A DNA stretch of 64,000 nucleotides from contig OW121856.1 in assembly GCA_933228895.1 (NCBI GenBank), positions 20,105,805-20,169,804 on the forward strand, given 5' to 3'. Below the pieces are notes generated by a model. The model worked only from the letters and a program-made list of their open reading frames with translations, was not told the origin of the DNA and ran no database searches. The stretch comes from Platycnemis pennipes (taxonomy: Eukaryota; Arthropoda; Insecta; Odonata; Platycnemididae). The translations under genes and the position numbers were made by a program. Of the stretch, positions 9,485-19,721 are shown piece after piece (positions within the stretch are counted from its first letter, which is position 1; every line of letters begins with the position of its first letter).

Positions 9485-11014
9485 GACCCACGCCAAACCA
9501 CGCACACCGACGCTCACTATCTGACCAGCTAGTGACCCTAGTGCTACACAGTTCGCGAAGCCCAGCGTAGTTGTTCTGTCTGTTAAATTTTGCCTTGCCA
9601 GAAGCCAGAATTGTGAACAATTGTTCAACTAACATAAGCAATTTTACGTGGTGGTAGAATTCATCGGGGAAAAGAGGAACACTGCCAGTGTTCACAGCAA
9701 CGCCGATTTGGTGGACTTCAACACTTATGCCTGACAAAAATATGCCTGTTAGCCGCATGGTCTAAGTGCGAGGCGTTGTGAGGAGCAAAGAGGTGCAGGA
9801 ACTTCAAGGAGCGGTGATTTTTCAGTCTTGTAAGTACATTTGATATATTTCATTAATTTTCTACGCTTATTTTCTAGTTCTGTTTATTCTGTGATTTATC
9901 AGAGGAAGGTGTATCCGACGTGCATTATATGAACGTTTTCATGCTTTCAGTGTCCAGGCCGGAGTGCGTTTCCGTTTTGGAAACCTAACTAAAAACGCGC
10001 GAAGTATGCAAGCCTGGTGAAGGCAAGCGGCCTTAAATAAAGAAGCAGGTTTCCGACGAATTGTGGGAGGAGGAGGAAAGAAGTGAAAGGCAAAACTTTC
10101 AAAGGAAGAAGTTCAAGGTATTTTAGTAAAATAGGAACTATATTGGCTAAAGATCCGATAGGTTAGAGTAAATCCGAATGGCTAGGAGATAAGATGTCTG
10201 TTACCTACTTCTCATCTACCTTCCTGCTCCTCGGATTAGCACTTATCATAGGTTTGGTTGTAGTGGGCTTATTTCCAGTTTGCCTCGCGTGTATATCGTG
10301 AGTAAAGGTGAACGTTGGGTGTTAATTCACTGTTGTTATCAGATCATTTATCCCTTAGAATTAGTTCTTTTCATGTTAATCATCCTGAAACACCGCTAAC
10401 CTCTGAGACCGAAGACGACGAAGGAAAAATGGCGAATATGCCAACAAGGGAGGAGTTGTTGAGGAAAAACGCGCAACTCCGCAAAGAGGTGGGGAAGTGT
10501 AAACGCCAGAGGGATGAAACCTTTGGTATGACTGGTTACAGGATCAAAAAAGTTCAAAAATGCTTTAATGACAAAAAATAAAGGCGTGGGGGTTACATAA
10601 GATCACAAATGCAGTCAAAATGACCGCACCGCCGTTTGTGTTAACCATCGAATAATAAATTTTATTTCATTTTTTAATATTTAATTGAATATACTAATCC
10701 CTACACATAGCCTCGGGAACACATTTATAATTTGGAATCCCATGAGTCCATTACTCAGGGATTACCTCTATTTGGGCATTGTTCTTCATTTAAATACATT
10801 ATACCTCATTTCCTCCTTAAATTAGCTTCCCGATCACTCCTATCTTCGGAAATATTCACTTGAAGTCAATTTGTGGTTCACCTTAACTCATGCACTAATT
10901 GTTATTTTTTTCAGCATTTGTCCACCAGGCATGTGCGGAAAAGGGTGGAGGCCCCGTGACGAACGCCGACCTCGTAGCTGCAATGGGTCGGCGTTTGAAC
11001 GAATTTAACAAAAG
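9485..11014. other. Mostly unassigned AT-rich sequence; one small coiled-coil-like ORF
   Basis: No recognised gene. A GT-donor-like site (TCTTGTAAGTAC) lies near 9830. A short plus-strand frame at 10315-10581 contains REELLRKNAQLRKEVGKCKR, which looks like a short coiled coil, but it has no family I recognise and may be chance. A polypyrimidine tract with CAG at about 10910-10915 could be a splice acceptor before the segment that joins the N3 remnant. A transcribed host or chimeric region is possible but unproven. Confidence 0.3.
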
Positions 11015-11225
11015 CGTCACCACCACTACTGGTTCACCTAAGAAGAACCAAACAAAATCAACACCGGGGTAGCGCTGAAACAGCGCGAAAAAACGCCATC
11101 CTCCGGCCCCTCCGGTCTAGCTAAGCCACTACCACAGGAGTCGATGGAGGAGGACGAGAGTCTTTCGGAGATTGAAAGTCCTCCTCGCCAAACAAAAGGG
11201 GAAGAAGCACCGTATTCGGCGCTGA
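11015..11225 (+). pseudogene. N3 ORF1 3' remnant (same family as N1)
   Basis: This segment matches the end of N1 ORF1: TTGSPKKNQTKS, a degenerate LKQREKTPS block, a SMEEDES block and the terminal basic HRIRR before TGA at about 11223. The upstream part of ORF1 is missing, so the copy is 5' truncated or was captured by other sequence. It lies on the plus strand. Its ORF2 continues at 19722, beyond the 8.45-kb insertion of element A. Confidence 0.8.
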
Positions 11226-11262
11226 TTCTTCTACTTTTTACATTATTTATTTATTTTATATA

Positions 11263-11751
11263 TGGGTCATTCCACCCAAATTCGACCAGGTGATTGCCCT
11301 TGGGGTAATCGATTTCGACCAAATTTGGCAGATCGTCTTCATTTGATTACAAAACAAAAACCCCAAAGCCATTTCGTAATACATGCAACGGTTTACGAGA
11401 TATTACAATGTTGTAAAACTAGAATTTTACAAAAGCGTCTTCGCGTTTGACGGCATATCTCCGGAAATAAGGAAGATAAAAATACATGCAATGACTCATT
11501 TTGAAGGTCTTGAATTGAAAAAGATAATTATTAGATTCTTTTATAAAATTTAAACAATTAAATAAAGTTTATAACAAATTCAATTTTTCAAATCGCTTTT
11601 TGACGATGTAGCTATGCCTTCGATTTTCCTCATTTTTTTATATGTTGTAGATACAACCCTTCTCTACAAGCTTAAAAAATTTGGTAGGGGTAATATTTCA
11701 TTTAAGAAAGAAAAAAAAATTGAGTGAAGGTGTAACGCTGGCCTCCCGCCG
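11263..11751 (+). repeat. Element A left inverted repeat, outer half
   Basis: Outer half of the left inverted repeat of element A, reverse complementary to about 19220-19712 with scattered mismatches. It is AT-rich and ends at the CGCCG that was duplicated by the Transib insertion. The inner half resumes at 15012. Confidence 0.85.
11747..11751. repeat. Transib target-site duplication, left copy (CGCCG)
   Basis: CGCCG immediately precedes the Transib end and recurs at 15012-15016 immediately after it. The intact right inverted repeat of element A contains this pentamer only once at the equivalent site, which proves the insertion polarity. Confidence 0.9.
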
Positions 11752-14700
11752 CACAGTGGGACAGGATCGCTAAAAGTTGGCCAACAATGTAGAAATGAAG
11801 TTACATTGTTGGGAATTTTTAGTGTTTGGTTGGATGGAGGAATGTTTGATGAATCAGAAAACGGCACTGGTAAGTACATTGTTGCGTACCCGTTCGATTT
11901 ACATAGACGAATACTCAGTGCAACGCAAGCAGCCTTCGACACGCGAAGATTCGAACCAGCGAAGCGCTTATTTGAAAGAGACTTTACCGTTCGCCAGGAC
12001 TACTGGTAGTCATTGTACAACATGGAAACATCGCCGGAAAGTAAGTACTATCAACGTATAAAACACAAATATTTCCATAAGATACGTTATTATTTTTAAT
12101 TTGCTCTTTTTAAACTTGAAATTTGGGCAAATATCAGAAAGAAATTTTTTTAAAAAGCATGACAAATACAGTATTGCCGGGAGGTGCCCGACGTTTTAAT
12201 TTAGTTTACACTAAAGATAACTATTTTCGCTAGTGTGGAGTTTAAAAAAAAGTTTTACATGTTCCCCCATTCAAAAGTTATGTGTAGCTAAAGAGAGCGC
12301 CGATACCAATCTCAGGGGAAATTTTCCAACCTTGCAGTTGTCGAGCTTCGTGGTGGACAGATACACGGGATCATTGGCGAGGCTGGACAAATCCTATTGA
12401 AGCGAATTGACATTTTTTGGTTGCTGAGAGCGAATCTGCTTCGACATAGTGCATCCTCTGCATACACAGTTATCGAGGAACATGTCTCAAAAACATTAAA
12501 AAGTTCGTTTCTTTTGCCTGAAAGTATTAAGCCATCAATACGTAGGGTAGTTGCAGGCATCCAAGCGAGGTGGAAAAAGGCAAATAGTAATGAGCAGAGA
12601 TTTCTTTGCAAAAGCAAAGAGTGGTTACAAACTATTGTCGTTTTATCCACCGGTGAAACCCACGAAAATAACTCTCATTCCACTTGTCAAACGACCGAGT
12701 TTTCCTCTGTCAGCGGCAGAACGAAACGTCGACGCACTGAACATATAAGATCGACATCCTGCTCTAATGAGTTGGCTTATGCAACGCAAATGAGCCTCAG
12801 ATCTGATGGCAGAACTGATGCAGCTGCAGTGATAAAGGATGTGGTCTTTGGAACGCCAACTAGAGCTAAAAAATATAGACGGAGCATTACCTCTTCGTCT
12901 CCTCGCGCCATAACTAGCGATCGTGCACTGCAGTTGATGTTGGATGTCAAGGTAGCATTTAAACTTTTCCTAACCATGATTGATGGTAAAGTCTGTAACG
13001 CTATCACCGATACTTCTTCCAGCCAAAGATGTCACTTATGTGGATCGACATCAAAATATTTCAACGATGTTGATAAAATTTTGACTCGAACGATTGAGGC
13101 CCAACATTTGCAATATGGCATGTCCACGCTGCATGCTTGGATTAGGATGTACGAGTGCTGCTTACACTTAGCCTATAAATTGCCAGTTAAAAAGTGGCAA
13201 GTTGGGAAAAATGATCCCATGTATTCAGTCGTGGAAAGTACAAAAAAGTGTATTCAAGATCGTTTCCAACGAGAACTGGGATTAACAGTGGACAAGGCGA
13301 AGCAAGGTTCGGGAAATACAAATGACGGAAATACCGCCCGTCGCTTTTTCGAAAAGATTGATGAGACATGTGCAATTACCGGATTAAACTACGAGCTGGT
13401 AAATCGTTTTCGTATTGTGCTACAAACATTGTCATGTGGCTTTGCAATAAATTCAGACATGTTCAATGATTTTGCTATAGAAACTGCTCGTAGATTTGTA
13501 GCTGTGTACCCTTGGTACTACATGCCGACAACAGTACACAAACTACTGTTGCACGGGAAGGCTATCATAGAACAATCTGTCTTGCCGATTGGCCAGATGT
13601 CAGAGGAGGCTCAGGAAGCTTCAAATAAGTACATCAAAGAATTTAGACGCTATTTCTCAAGGAAATTTTCGAGAAGAAAACAATGGAAGACGTTTTCTTC
13701 CGACTCATGGCGCATTCAGATCCCTATATTTCAAGCAGAAGAAAACGGCATCAGAAAAATTTACACTATATCCCCTGAATCAAAAGCGCTGCTTCTATCC
13801 CCAACTATGGATTCACGTCAATCGAGCGGTTCAGAGTTAAACGATGCAGACGCTTTTCTGTCAACTTCGTCAGATTCTGATAATGAATAAGACCGCTTAT
13901 TTCGGCGTGCAGGTTGTTCATAAATGTTGTTTATGCATACATTTTTTTAACCTTTCCTGTGTTTGTTTTGTTTTATTTTATATGTATGGTACTTAACATA
14001 TGCATATTAGCATGTAATGTTATGAACATTTTGTGCATTAGTAAATACTATGTGTATTATATATCTTATAGTACAGTAAAAATTTTAGAGGATGTGATTA
14101 TTGATGACATACTAGGCTGTGAGTGTGTAGTTGAGTGCATTTGATTTCATGTGACCAAAGAAAAGAATTTCATTGGGAGGTATTTGTGACCACCAGTCAA
14201 AGTAATGTACGACATGTTCTTTTTTTACATAAAAATATTTTCCATGATGCAATAAATCAATATGACTTCAAGTCGTAATAGCTTCGGAAATCAATGTAAA
14301 TTGGGAAAAAATGTAACAATTTCGAGCTATTTGATTTTATAAGGTTTTATCATATTTGTGATATAGGATTTTTATTTTGATGATTAATATATTTTGGCGT
14401 AATGCATTACTCTCAGTGGCATCAAAAACCACTGACATCCGAATTTCATTTTGTCTGGTAAGTTGTATTTGTCATGACCATCAAATGGGTTTCCTTTTCC
14501 ACTATTCATCACTGTTGAAATCTTATACGTTGAATAACTTTGCTTAATGGATTGACGTAACATCTTCAACAATGGCCATTTGTTTGTTTACTGGATTGTT
14601 TAAACAAAAATGATGATGAAGTCAAAGATCCAAACTGCGAAGCAAGCAGACTGGATATACTAATGATTATATTTCAGTATTTAATAAATTGTTCAAATGA

Positions 14701-15011
14701 ATTGTTTAAATAATTTGTTACGAAAAATGATAATCAGAGATGTGGAAGTAATGCCATTAAATTGGGTTACCATTGATCTAAAATATTAAAGAACAAATAT
14801 TAGTATATTACTTTGTTTTCAGTTGGCTTCATTCAGTAGTTTAAATAATTGCAGCGCTAACAATAATAATATTATAACTACAGGAAAAATAACATCAAAT
14901 TCGGATTCAGTGGCTCAAGAACTTTTAAGATCTATGAATGATGTTGATAAATTACTATAAACAACGTTGTTATAACATTTGGCCAGCTTTTTTCGATTTG
15001 GAACCACTGTG
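11752..15011 (+). mobile_element. Transib-family DNA transposon, 3,260 bp
   Basis: The element begins CACAGTGG and ends CCACTGTG. The two ends share an imperfect inverted repeat of about 33 bp: a CACAGTGG block, an ATCG block, then an A-rich block leading to TGGCCAA. A GC-rich 5-bp duplication (CGCCG) flanks it. Transib elements are known for 5-bp GC-rich duplications and for termini resembling the RAG heptamer CACAGTG, which these ends match exactly. It encodes a RAG1-core-like protein at 12292-13890. The remainder, 13891-15011, is AT-rich with no supported gene. It is nested inside the left inverted repeat of element A. Confidence 0.93.
12292..13890 (+). pseudogene. Transib transposase, RAG1-core-like, internally deleted
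   Basis: A frame open from 12292 to the stop at 13890 encodes the Transib transposase. No ATG starts it, and a CAG acceptor-like site at about 12313-12315 suggests an upstream exon (candidate donors GTAAGTAC near 11871 and 12041). Visible landmarks are KRRRTEHIRS, a CHLCG zinc-binding pair at 13030, STLHAWIR at about 13123 and NDGNTARRFF at about 13318. IGQMSEEAQEASNK at about 13588 resembles the RAG1 region that holds the third catalytic acidic residue. Between SDRALQLMLDV and KVAFKLFLTMIDGK I miss the long segment that, from memory of the family, carries the first catalytic Asp. The protein is probably catalytically dead despite its open frame. Confidence 0.8.
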
Positions 15012-15458
15012 CGCCGCGGCGGCGTCCGGCTCTCGCGCCGAACTTTCAGTAGTCGGTTCTCCAGATCTCATCAGCGCGCTTCCTTTGCTATCCTCTTTTC
15101 GCCAATTTTAACTGCATACCGACCCCTTGATTCTCTTTACCCTTGTCATTCGCCATTTGCTTCCCACTGAAGTGACCGCCGCTTTAGAATCCAGGATTAG
15201 CGACAACATGCTTAACAGTGGGTGCGACCATGGGCCCACCAGCGGCCATGCTCGGAGGACAATAGACAAACCTCGCTCCGTCTTAGACCTCCAATGCTAC
15301 TTTCCTCTCTTCCCCTATCCCATTTTCCTCGCATACCCTTTATTATGTTCTGAGAAACATCTTTGTAAGTATTGCTCCCAGTAGCCGTCGCCCACCCTCA
15401 CACATTCACATATTAACCCCTGGTAAAAAACAACGGTAAATACGGGTAGCCACCCATG
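15012..15458 (+). repeat. Element A left inverted repeat, inner half
   Basis: Continuation of the left inverted repeat after the Transib. It is reverse complementary to 18771-19219 and ends at the shared GGGTAGCCACCCATG. The first five bases are the duplicated CGCCG. The promoter of the element A transposase presumably lies between here and 15616. Confidence 0.88.
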
Positions 15459-15615
15459 AAAATGTTTTTTCCCTCACAACCTATCTCATTTGCAAGCAAT
15501 TCGTCAGTTGTCGCCTGTCCTCCGTCAGTTACATTACAAAACACTCCTTGGTCTCGCTTTTCAAGTGCGCGCGTTTCAGTGCGAGTAAATGTTCTTCGGA
15601 CTGTAGCCGTTGATT

Positions 15616-18216
15616 ATGAAGTGTTCCGTTGGTGATGCGTTAAACGAGAAATGTTCGAGTGATACAGTATTGAGAAGTTTTCGCAGCTATTCTACTCGTG
15701 AAATTGAGTTAATCAAATTGAGAAGTGGTGTGGATGCTGTCCTCAGTGTGTGCAACCGTCATTGTAAGGATTATTTACTGTTCTACGAGGTTCGTCAAAA
15801 GCAGTGCTGCAATCCCTTGAATTTGCACAGAAACATTCGCTCGATTAAATTGTGGACAATTACAAGGGAGTTCCAAGATTCCTATCATGACTTAGTGCCT
15901 GTTGTAATAGAGGGTAGAAAACTCTGTGTTCAATGTAAAGTGGGTGTGAAAAAATTGATCAAGCCAGAAAATGTTGCCGAAAAGAACAGTTCAGGTTGCT
16001 CTCAACATGAGCCAGAAAGTCAGTCTGAGCAAGCGACAAATGACGATTATCTGAGTAGGGTTTATGGTGCAGCAGGACCTTCAACCAGTGCTACATTCAC
16101 CATTAAATCTCAAGGTTCTCAGTCAGAGTCATCAGTTAGTTCCATGAAAGATAGCGGGACTGATGAAACAAATGGAAGTCAGTACACTCCAGGAAAAGAA
16201 ATTCGCTTGGGAAAACTGAACGAGACCTTAAAATCCCTGGATCAAACACCTATAACAACGAAAAAATTGCACAGATCAAGAAAATATCCGGCGAAGAAAT
16301 TAAAAGTAGCCACCTCTGCTTTGAGATTATCTCTTCAAAGGGTTACTGGTGGGATGGTGGACATTCAAGAAGATATCCCTGAACAAGAAGATCACTTCCA
16401 CCAAGCTGGCAAGGAAATGATTATGCAGCTGAAGAATAAGTTCCTCAACGCTACGAAAATTAGTGACAAAATTTTAATCTTATCTGTCCTACCTAAATCT
16501 TGGAGTGTTTCAAAGATAAAGCAGGAGTTTCACACATCGACGTATTTGGTTAAAAAGATGAAAAAATACGTATCTGAGCAAGGAATTCTATGTTCTGCGA
16601 ACGCGAGACGAAGCAAATACCTCTCAAATGATACTAAACTGAAGGTGATAGAGTTCTACCGTGAACCAGATATTAGTAGAGAAATGGCGGGTAAAAAAGA
16701 GTGTAAGAGTGTGAAGGAGGGAAATTTGCGTGTAGTTAAGCAGAAAAGGTTAATTCTTTGTAATTTGAGGGAAGCCTATGAAGCTTTTAAAGAGAAAAAT
16801 CCTTATTTAAAGATTGGTTTCTCCAAATTTGCGGATTTGAGGCCTCCTGAGTGCGTGTTGGCTGGTGAACCTGGCACTCACACCACATGCGTCTGCATGA
16901 TCCACCAGAATTACAAGTTGCAATACCTCGGGGCTGGATTAGAGCAAATAAAATCGGATAACGGAGAAAAATTGTTCAAAACCTATCGGGATTGCCTGAA
17001 ATTCTCACTCTGTCGCCCTCCGTCAGAAATGTGCGTTATGGGTGAGTGCTCAGATACACTACCGCGAGAAGAGGACGAAAACGGTGATGACGTCGTCAGA
17101 AAATGTGGGAGTACAGACAGTATGACAACAATTATTTCAGAGTACTTCAGGGAAAACTGTATGGATGAAGTTCGTTTCAAGCAATGGACTCATGAAAATC
17201 GTTTTACATTAACTACACAGGTCAAGGACGTAGATAGTTTTTGTGAGGCTTTCGCTGAGAATACCACCAAAGTAAGAAGGCATGACTACATCGCTCGCAT
17301 GCAAACTGCATTTTATTTGAAAGTCAGAGACAATCTGAAATTGCGAGAAGTTGTCGTTGTGGCCGATTTTTCCGAGAATTTTTCATTTCTTCACCAAGAT
17401 GCAGTGCAAGGGGTCCATTGGTGTAACGATCAGGCTACAGTACATCCATTTGCATGTTACAGCAAAAAAATACCAGCGATGAAGTCACACCTTTCAGTTT
17501 GGTTATTATTTCAGACTGTATGGAACATAACGTGAGTGCATTCTATACGTTTCAAGGGAAATTGATAACTTTTCTTCGAAGAAGGGATCAATATCTAAGT
17601 AAAATAATTTACTTTTCCGACGGTGCTGTGGCTCAATATAAGAACCGCTACAGCATGCTGAATCTATTACATCACCAAGAGGATTTCGGAGTTGATGCTG
17701 AATGGCATTTCTATGCAACATCGCACGGAAAGGGCCCGAGTGACGGACTAGGAGGGACGCTGAAACGATTAGCAACACGTGCCAGTCTGCAGCACCCGTA
17801 TGGTGAACACATACAGACTCCTGAGGAGCTATACAAATGGGCAAAATCAAACGTGAAAGGGATGGACTTTGAGTTTGTAACCAACGAGCAAGTGAACGAG
17901 GAAAAGAAGAAGCTGGTGAGAAGATTCCGGGAGGCACCTGCTGTGGAAGGTATACGATCTTTCCATGCGGCTATTCCACAATCCAGAAAAGACTTATTAT
18001 TGAAAAGTCTCTCCCAAGCATCCGAGGGAATTACTTTCCACTTCTCTGATGCTGATTTGGTGTGTTTGGAGGAGAGTACAGATGTTTTACAAGGTCCAGT
18101 GAGAAGGTGAGTACATTTCGCACCCGGAATTGACTAGGCAATATTAATTCCATGGCTAAATCTAACTTTCATCTTTTAGGTCTGCAGCTAAGAAGAAATC
18201 ACCCTCGGTGATTTAA
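15616..18216 (+). pseudogene. Element A transposase, DDE-like, with one frameshift and a 73-bp intron
   Basis: Starts at ATG 15616 (MKCSVGDALNEK). The N-terminus is Cys-rich (CNRHC, QCCNPL, CVQCK), followed by a low-complexity linker and a helical region. A Cys-rich block with CVCMIHQN precedes the catalytic core. Candidate acidic residues are the Asp of ADFSENF (17365), the Asp of YFSDGAVAQYKNR (17619) and the Asp of GKGPSDGLGG (17742), spaced like an RNase H-fold DDE/D core. At about 17461-17467 an A7 tract shifts the frame by -1; the core then runs in the second frame. A GT-AG intron at 18107-18179 joins a short last exon ending at the TAA 18214-18216. The protein family is widespread in invertebrate genomes as I recall it, but I cannot name the superfamily with certainty. 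Confidence 0.75.
18107..18179 (+). other. Predicted spliceosomal intron in the element A transposase
   Basis: The sequence AAG|GTGAGT at the 5' end and CATCTTTTAG|G at the 3' end fit GT-AG rules. Splicing extends the reading frame by about 11 residues (basic AAKKKSPSVI tail) to a stop at 18214. Without splicing the frame stops at 18108-18110. Confidence 0.65.
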
Positions 18217-18770
18217 ACAGCCAGCACAGCAATGTTTCATCAGAGAAAACAAAAGGATACATGAGTTTCCGGCCATTTAAGCAGCTCTAATTAATCCTGC
18301 AATTGTTTTCTAAGCACTTGCTTTAAATAACTAAAGGGAAAAATGATGGAACGATATGCATACAAGCTAAATACTCTAACTTAAATAATGTATGCTTACT
18401 TTCAATTTCAATTAAAATTTAATTTAATTTAAAGGAAAAATCAGTAACTATGGTTATTTAGATACAAAATTTAATTTAAATGTGACATTTAAAAAAAAAA
18501 TATAGAGATTTATAAAATTAATTTGAAATAAAGAAATGTTGATTTGAAAAAGTTCAACTTCATGCCAACCATAAACTATTGTTTCAGAAAATTGAGAAAA
18601 TACACGTTTGTTCCCACTCACGTGAGGAAACGTTTTTCATGCATTATAGTAATAGAGTTTACAGTTCAATACTTCAGGAGAGAGGGGAAAACGTGGTGAT
18701 GACTGAGGGCAAAAGAGTCCAGAAAGGCAATCGTTTCTTAAAGGAAACAAATATTCCGTTGAATGGCAAG
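18217..18770 (+). other. Element A 3' untranslated region
   Basis: AT-rich sequence between the transposase stop and the right inverted repeat. An AATAAA lies near 18528. No other gene is supported. Confidence 0.5.
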
Positions 18771-19712
18771 CATGGGTGGCTACCCGCCTTTACCGTTGTT
18801 TTTTACCAGGGGTTAATATGTGAATGTGTGAGGGTGGGCGACGGCTACTGGGAGCAATACTTACAAAGATGTTTCTCAGAACATAATAAAGGGTATGCGA
18901 GGAAAATGGGATAGGGGAAGAGAGGAAAGTAGCATTGGAGGTCTAAGACGGAGCGAGGTTTGTCTATTGTCCTCCGCGCACGGCCGCTGGTGGGCCCATG
19001 GTCGCCCCCGCTGTTAAGCATGTTGTCGCTAATCCTGGATTCTAAAGCGGCGGTCACTTCAGTGGGAAGCAAATGGCGAATGACAAGGGTAAAGAGAATC
19101 AAGGGGTCGGTATGCAGTTAAAATTGGCGAAAAGAGGATAGCAAAGGAAGCGCGCTGATGAGATCTGGAGAACCGACTACTGAAAGTTCGGCGCGAGAGC
19201 CGGACGCCGCCGCGGCGGGAGGCCAGCGTTACGCCTTCACTCAATTTTTTTTTTCTTTCTTAAATGAAATATTACCCCTACCAAATTTTTTAAGCTTGTA
19301 GAGAAGGGTTGTATCTACAACATATAAAAAAATGAGGAAAATCGAACGCATAGCTACATCGTCAAAAATCGATTTGAAAAATTGAATTTGTTATAAACTT
19401 TATTTAATTGTTTAAATTTTATAAAAGAATCTAATAATTATCTTTTTCAATTCAAGACCTTCAAAATGAGTCATTGCATGTATTTTTATCTTCCTTATTT
19501 CCGGAGATATGCCGTCAAACGCGAAGACGCTTTAGTAATATTCTAGTTTTACAACATTGTAATATCTCGTAAACCGTTGCATGTATTACAAAATGGCTTT
19601 GGGGTTTTTGTTTTGTAATCAAATGAAGACGATCTGCCAAATTTGGTCGAAATCGATTACCCCAAGGGTCAATTTTGCCAAATATCTGGTCGAACTTGGG
19701 TGGAATGACCCA
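18771..19712 (-). repeat. Element A right inverted repeat, intact
   Basis: A continuous 942-bp terminal inverted repeat. It pairs with 11263-11751 plus 15012-15458 on the left. The uninterrupted GCCGCGGCGGGAGGCC at about 19208-19223 is the pre-insertion equivalent of the site where the Transib entered the left copy. Confidence 0.9.
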
Positions 19713-19721
19713 TATATATTT

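Larger units (their letters stand above)
11263..19712 (+). mobile_element. Element A: DNA transposon with ~942-bp terminal inverted repeats
   Basis: The left end starts TGGGTCATTCCACCC and the right end finishes in its reverse complement. The inverted repeat runs 11263-11751 and continues at 15012-15458 on the left; it is unbroken at 18771-19712 on the right. The left copy is split by a Transib. Without the Transib and its duplicated 5 bp, element A is about 5.2 kb. It carries a DDE-like transposase at 15616-18216. The flanks are TATATA on both sides, so the target duplication is AT-only and its length (2 to 6 bp) is ambiguous. It interrupts N3 exactly between ORF1 and ORF2. Superfamily is uncertain; a Sola-like assignment is my best guess. 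Confidence 0.85.

Noticed and set aside
11722..15030. Element A inverted repeats read as two separate pairs (two independent elements)
   Set aside because: The right repeat is continuous, and the left halves join perfectly once the Transib and one CGCCG are removed, so there is one pair only.
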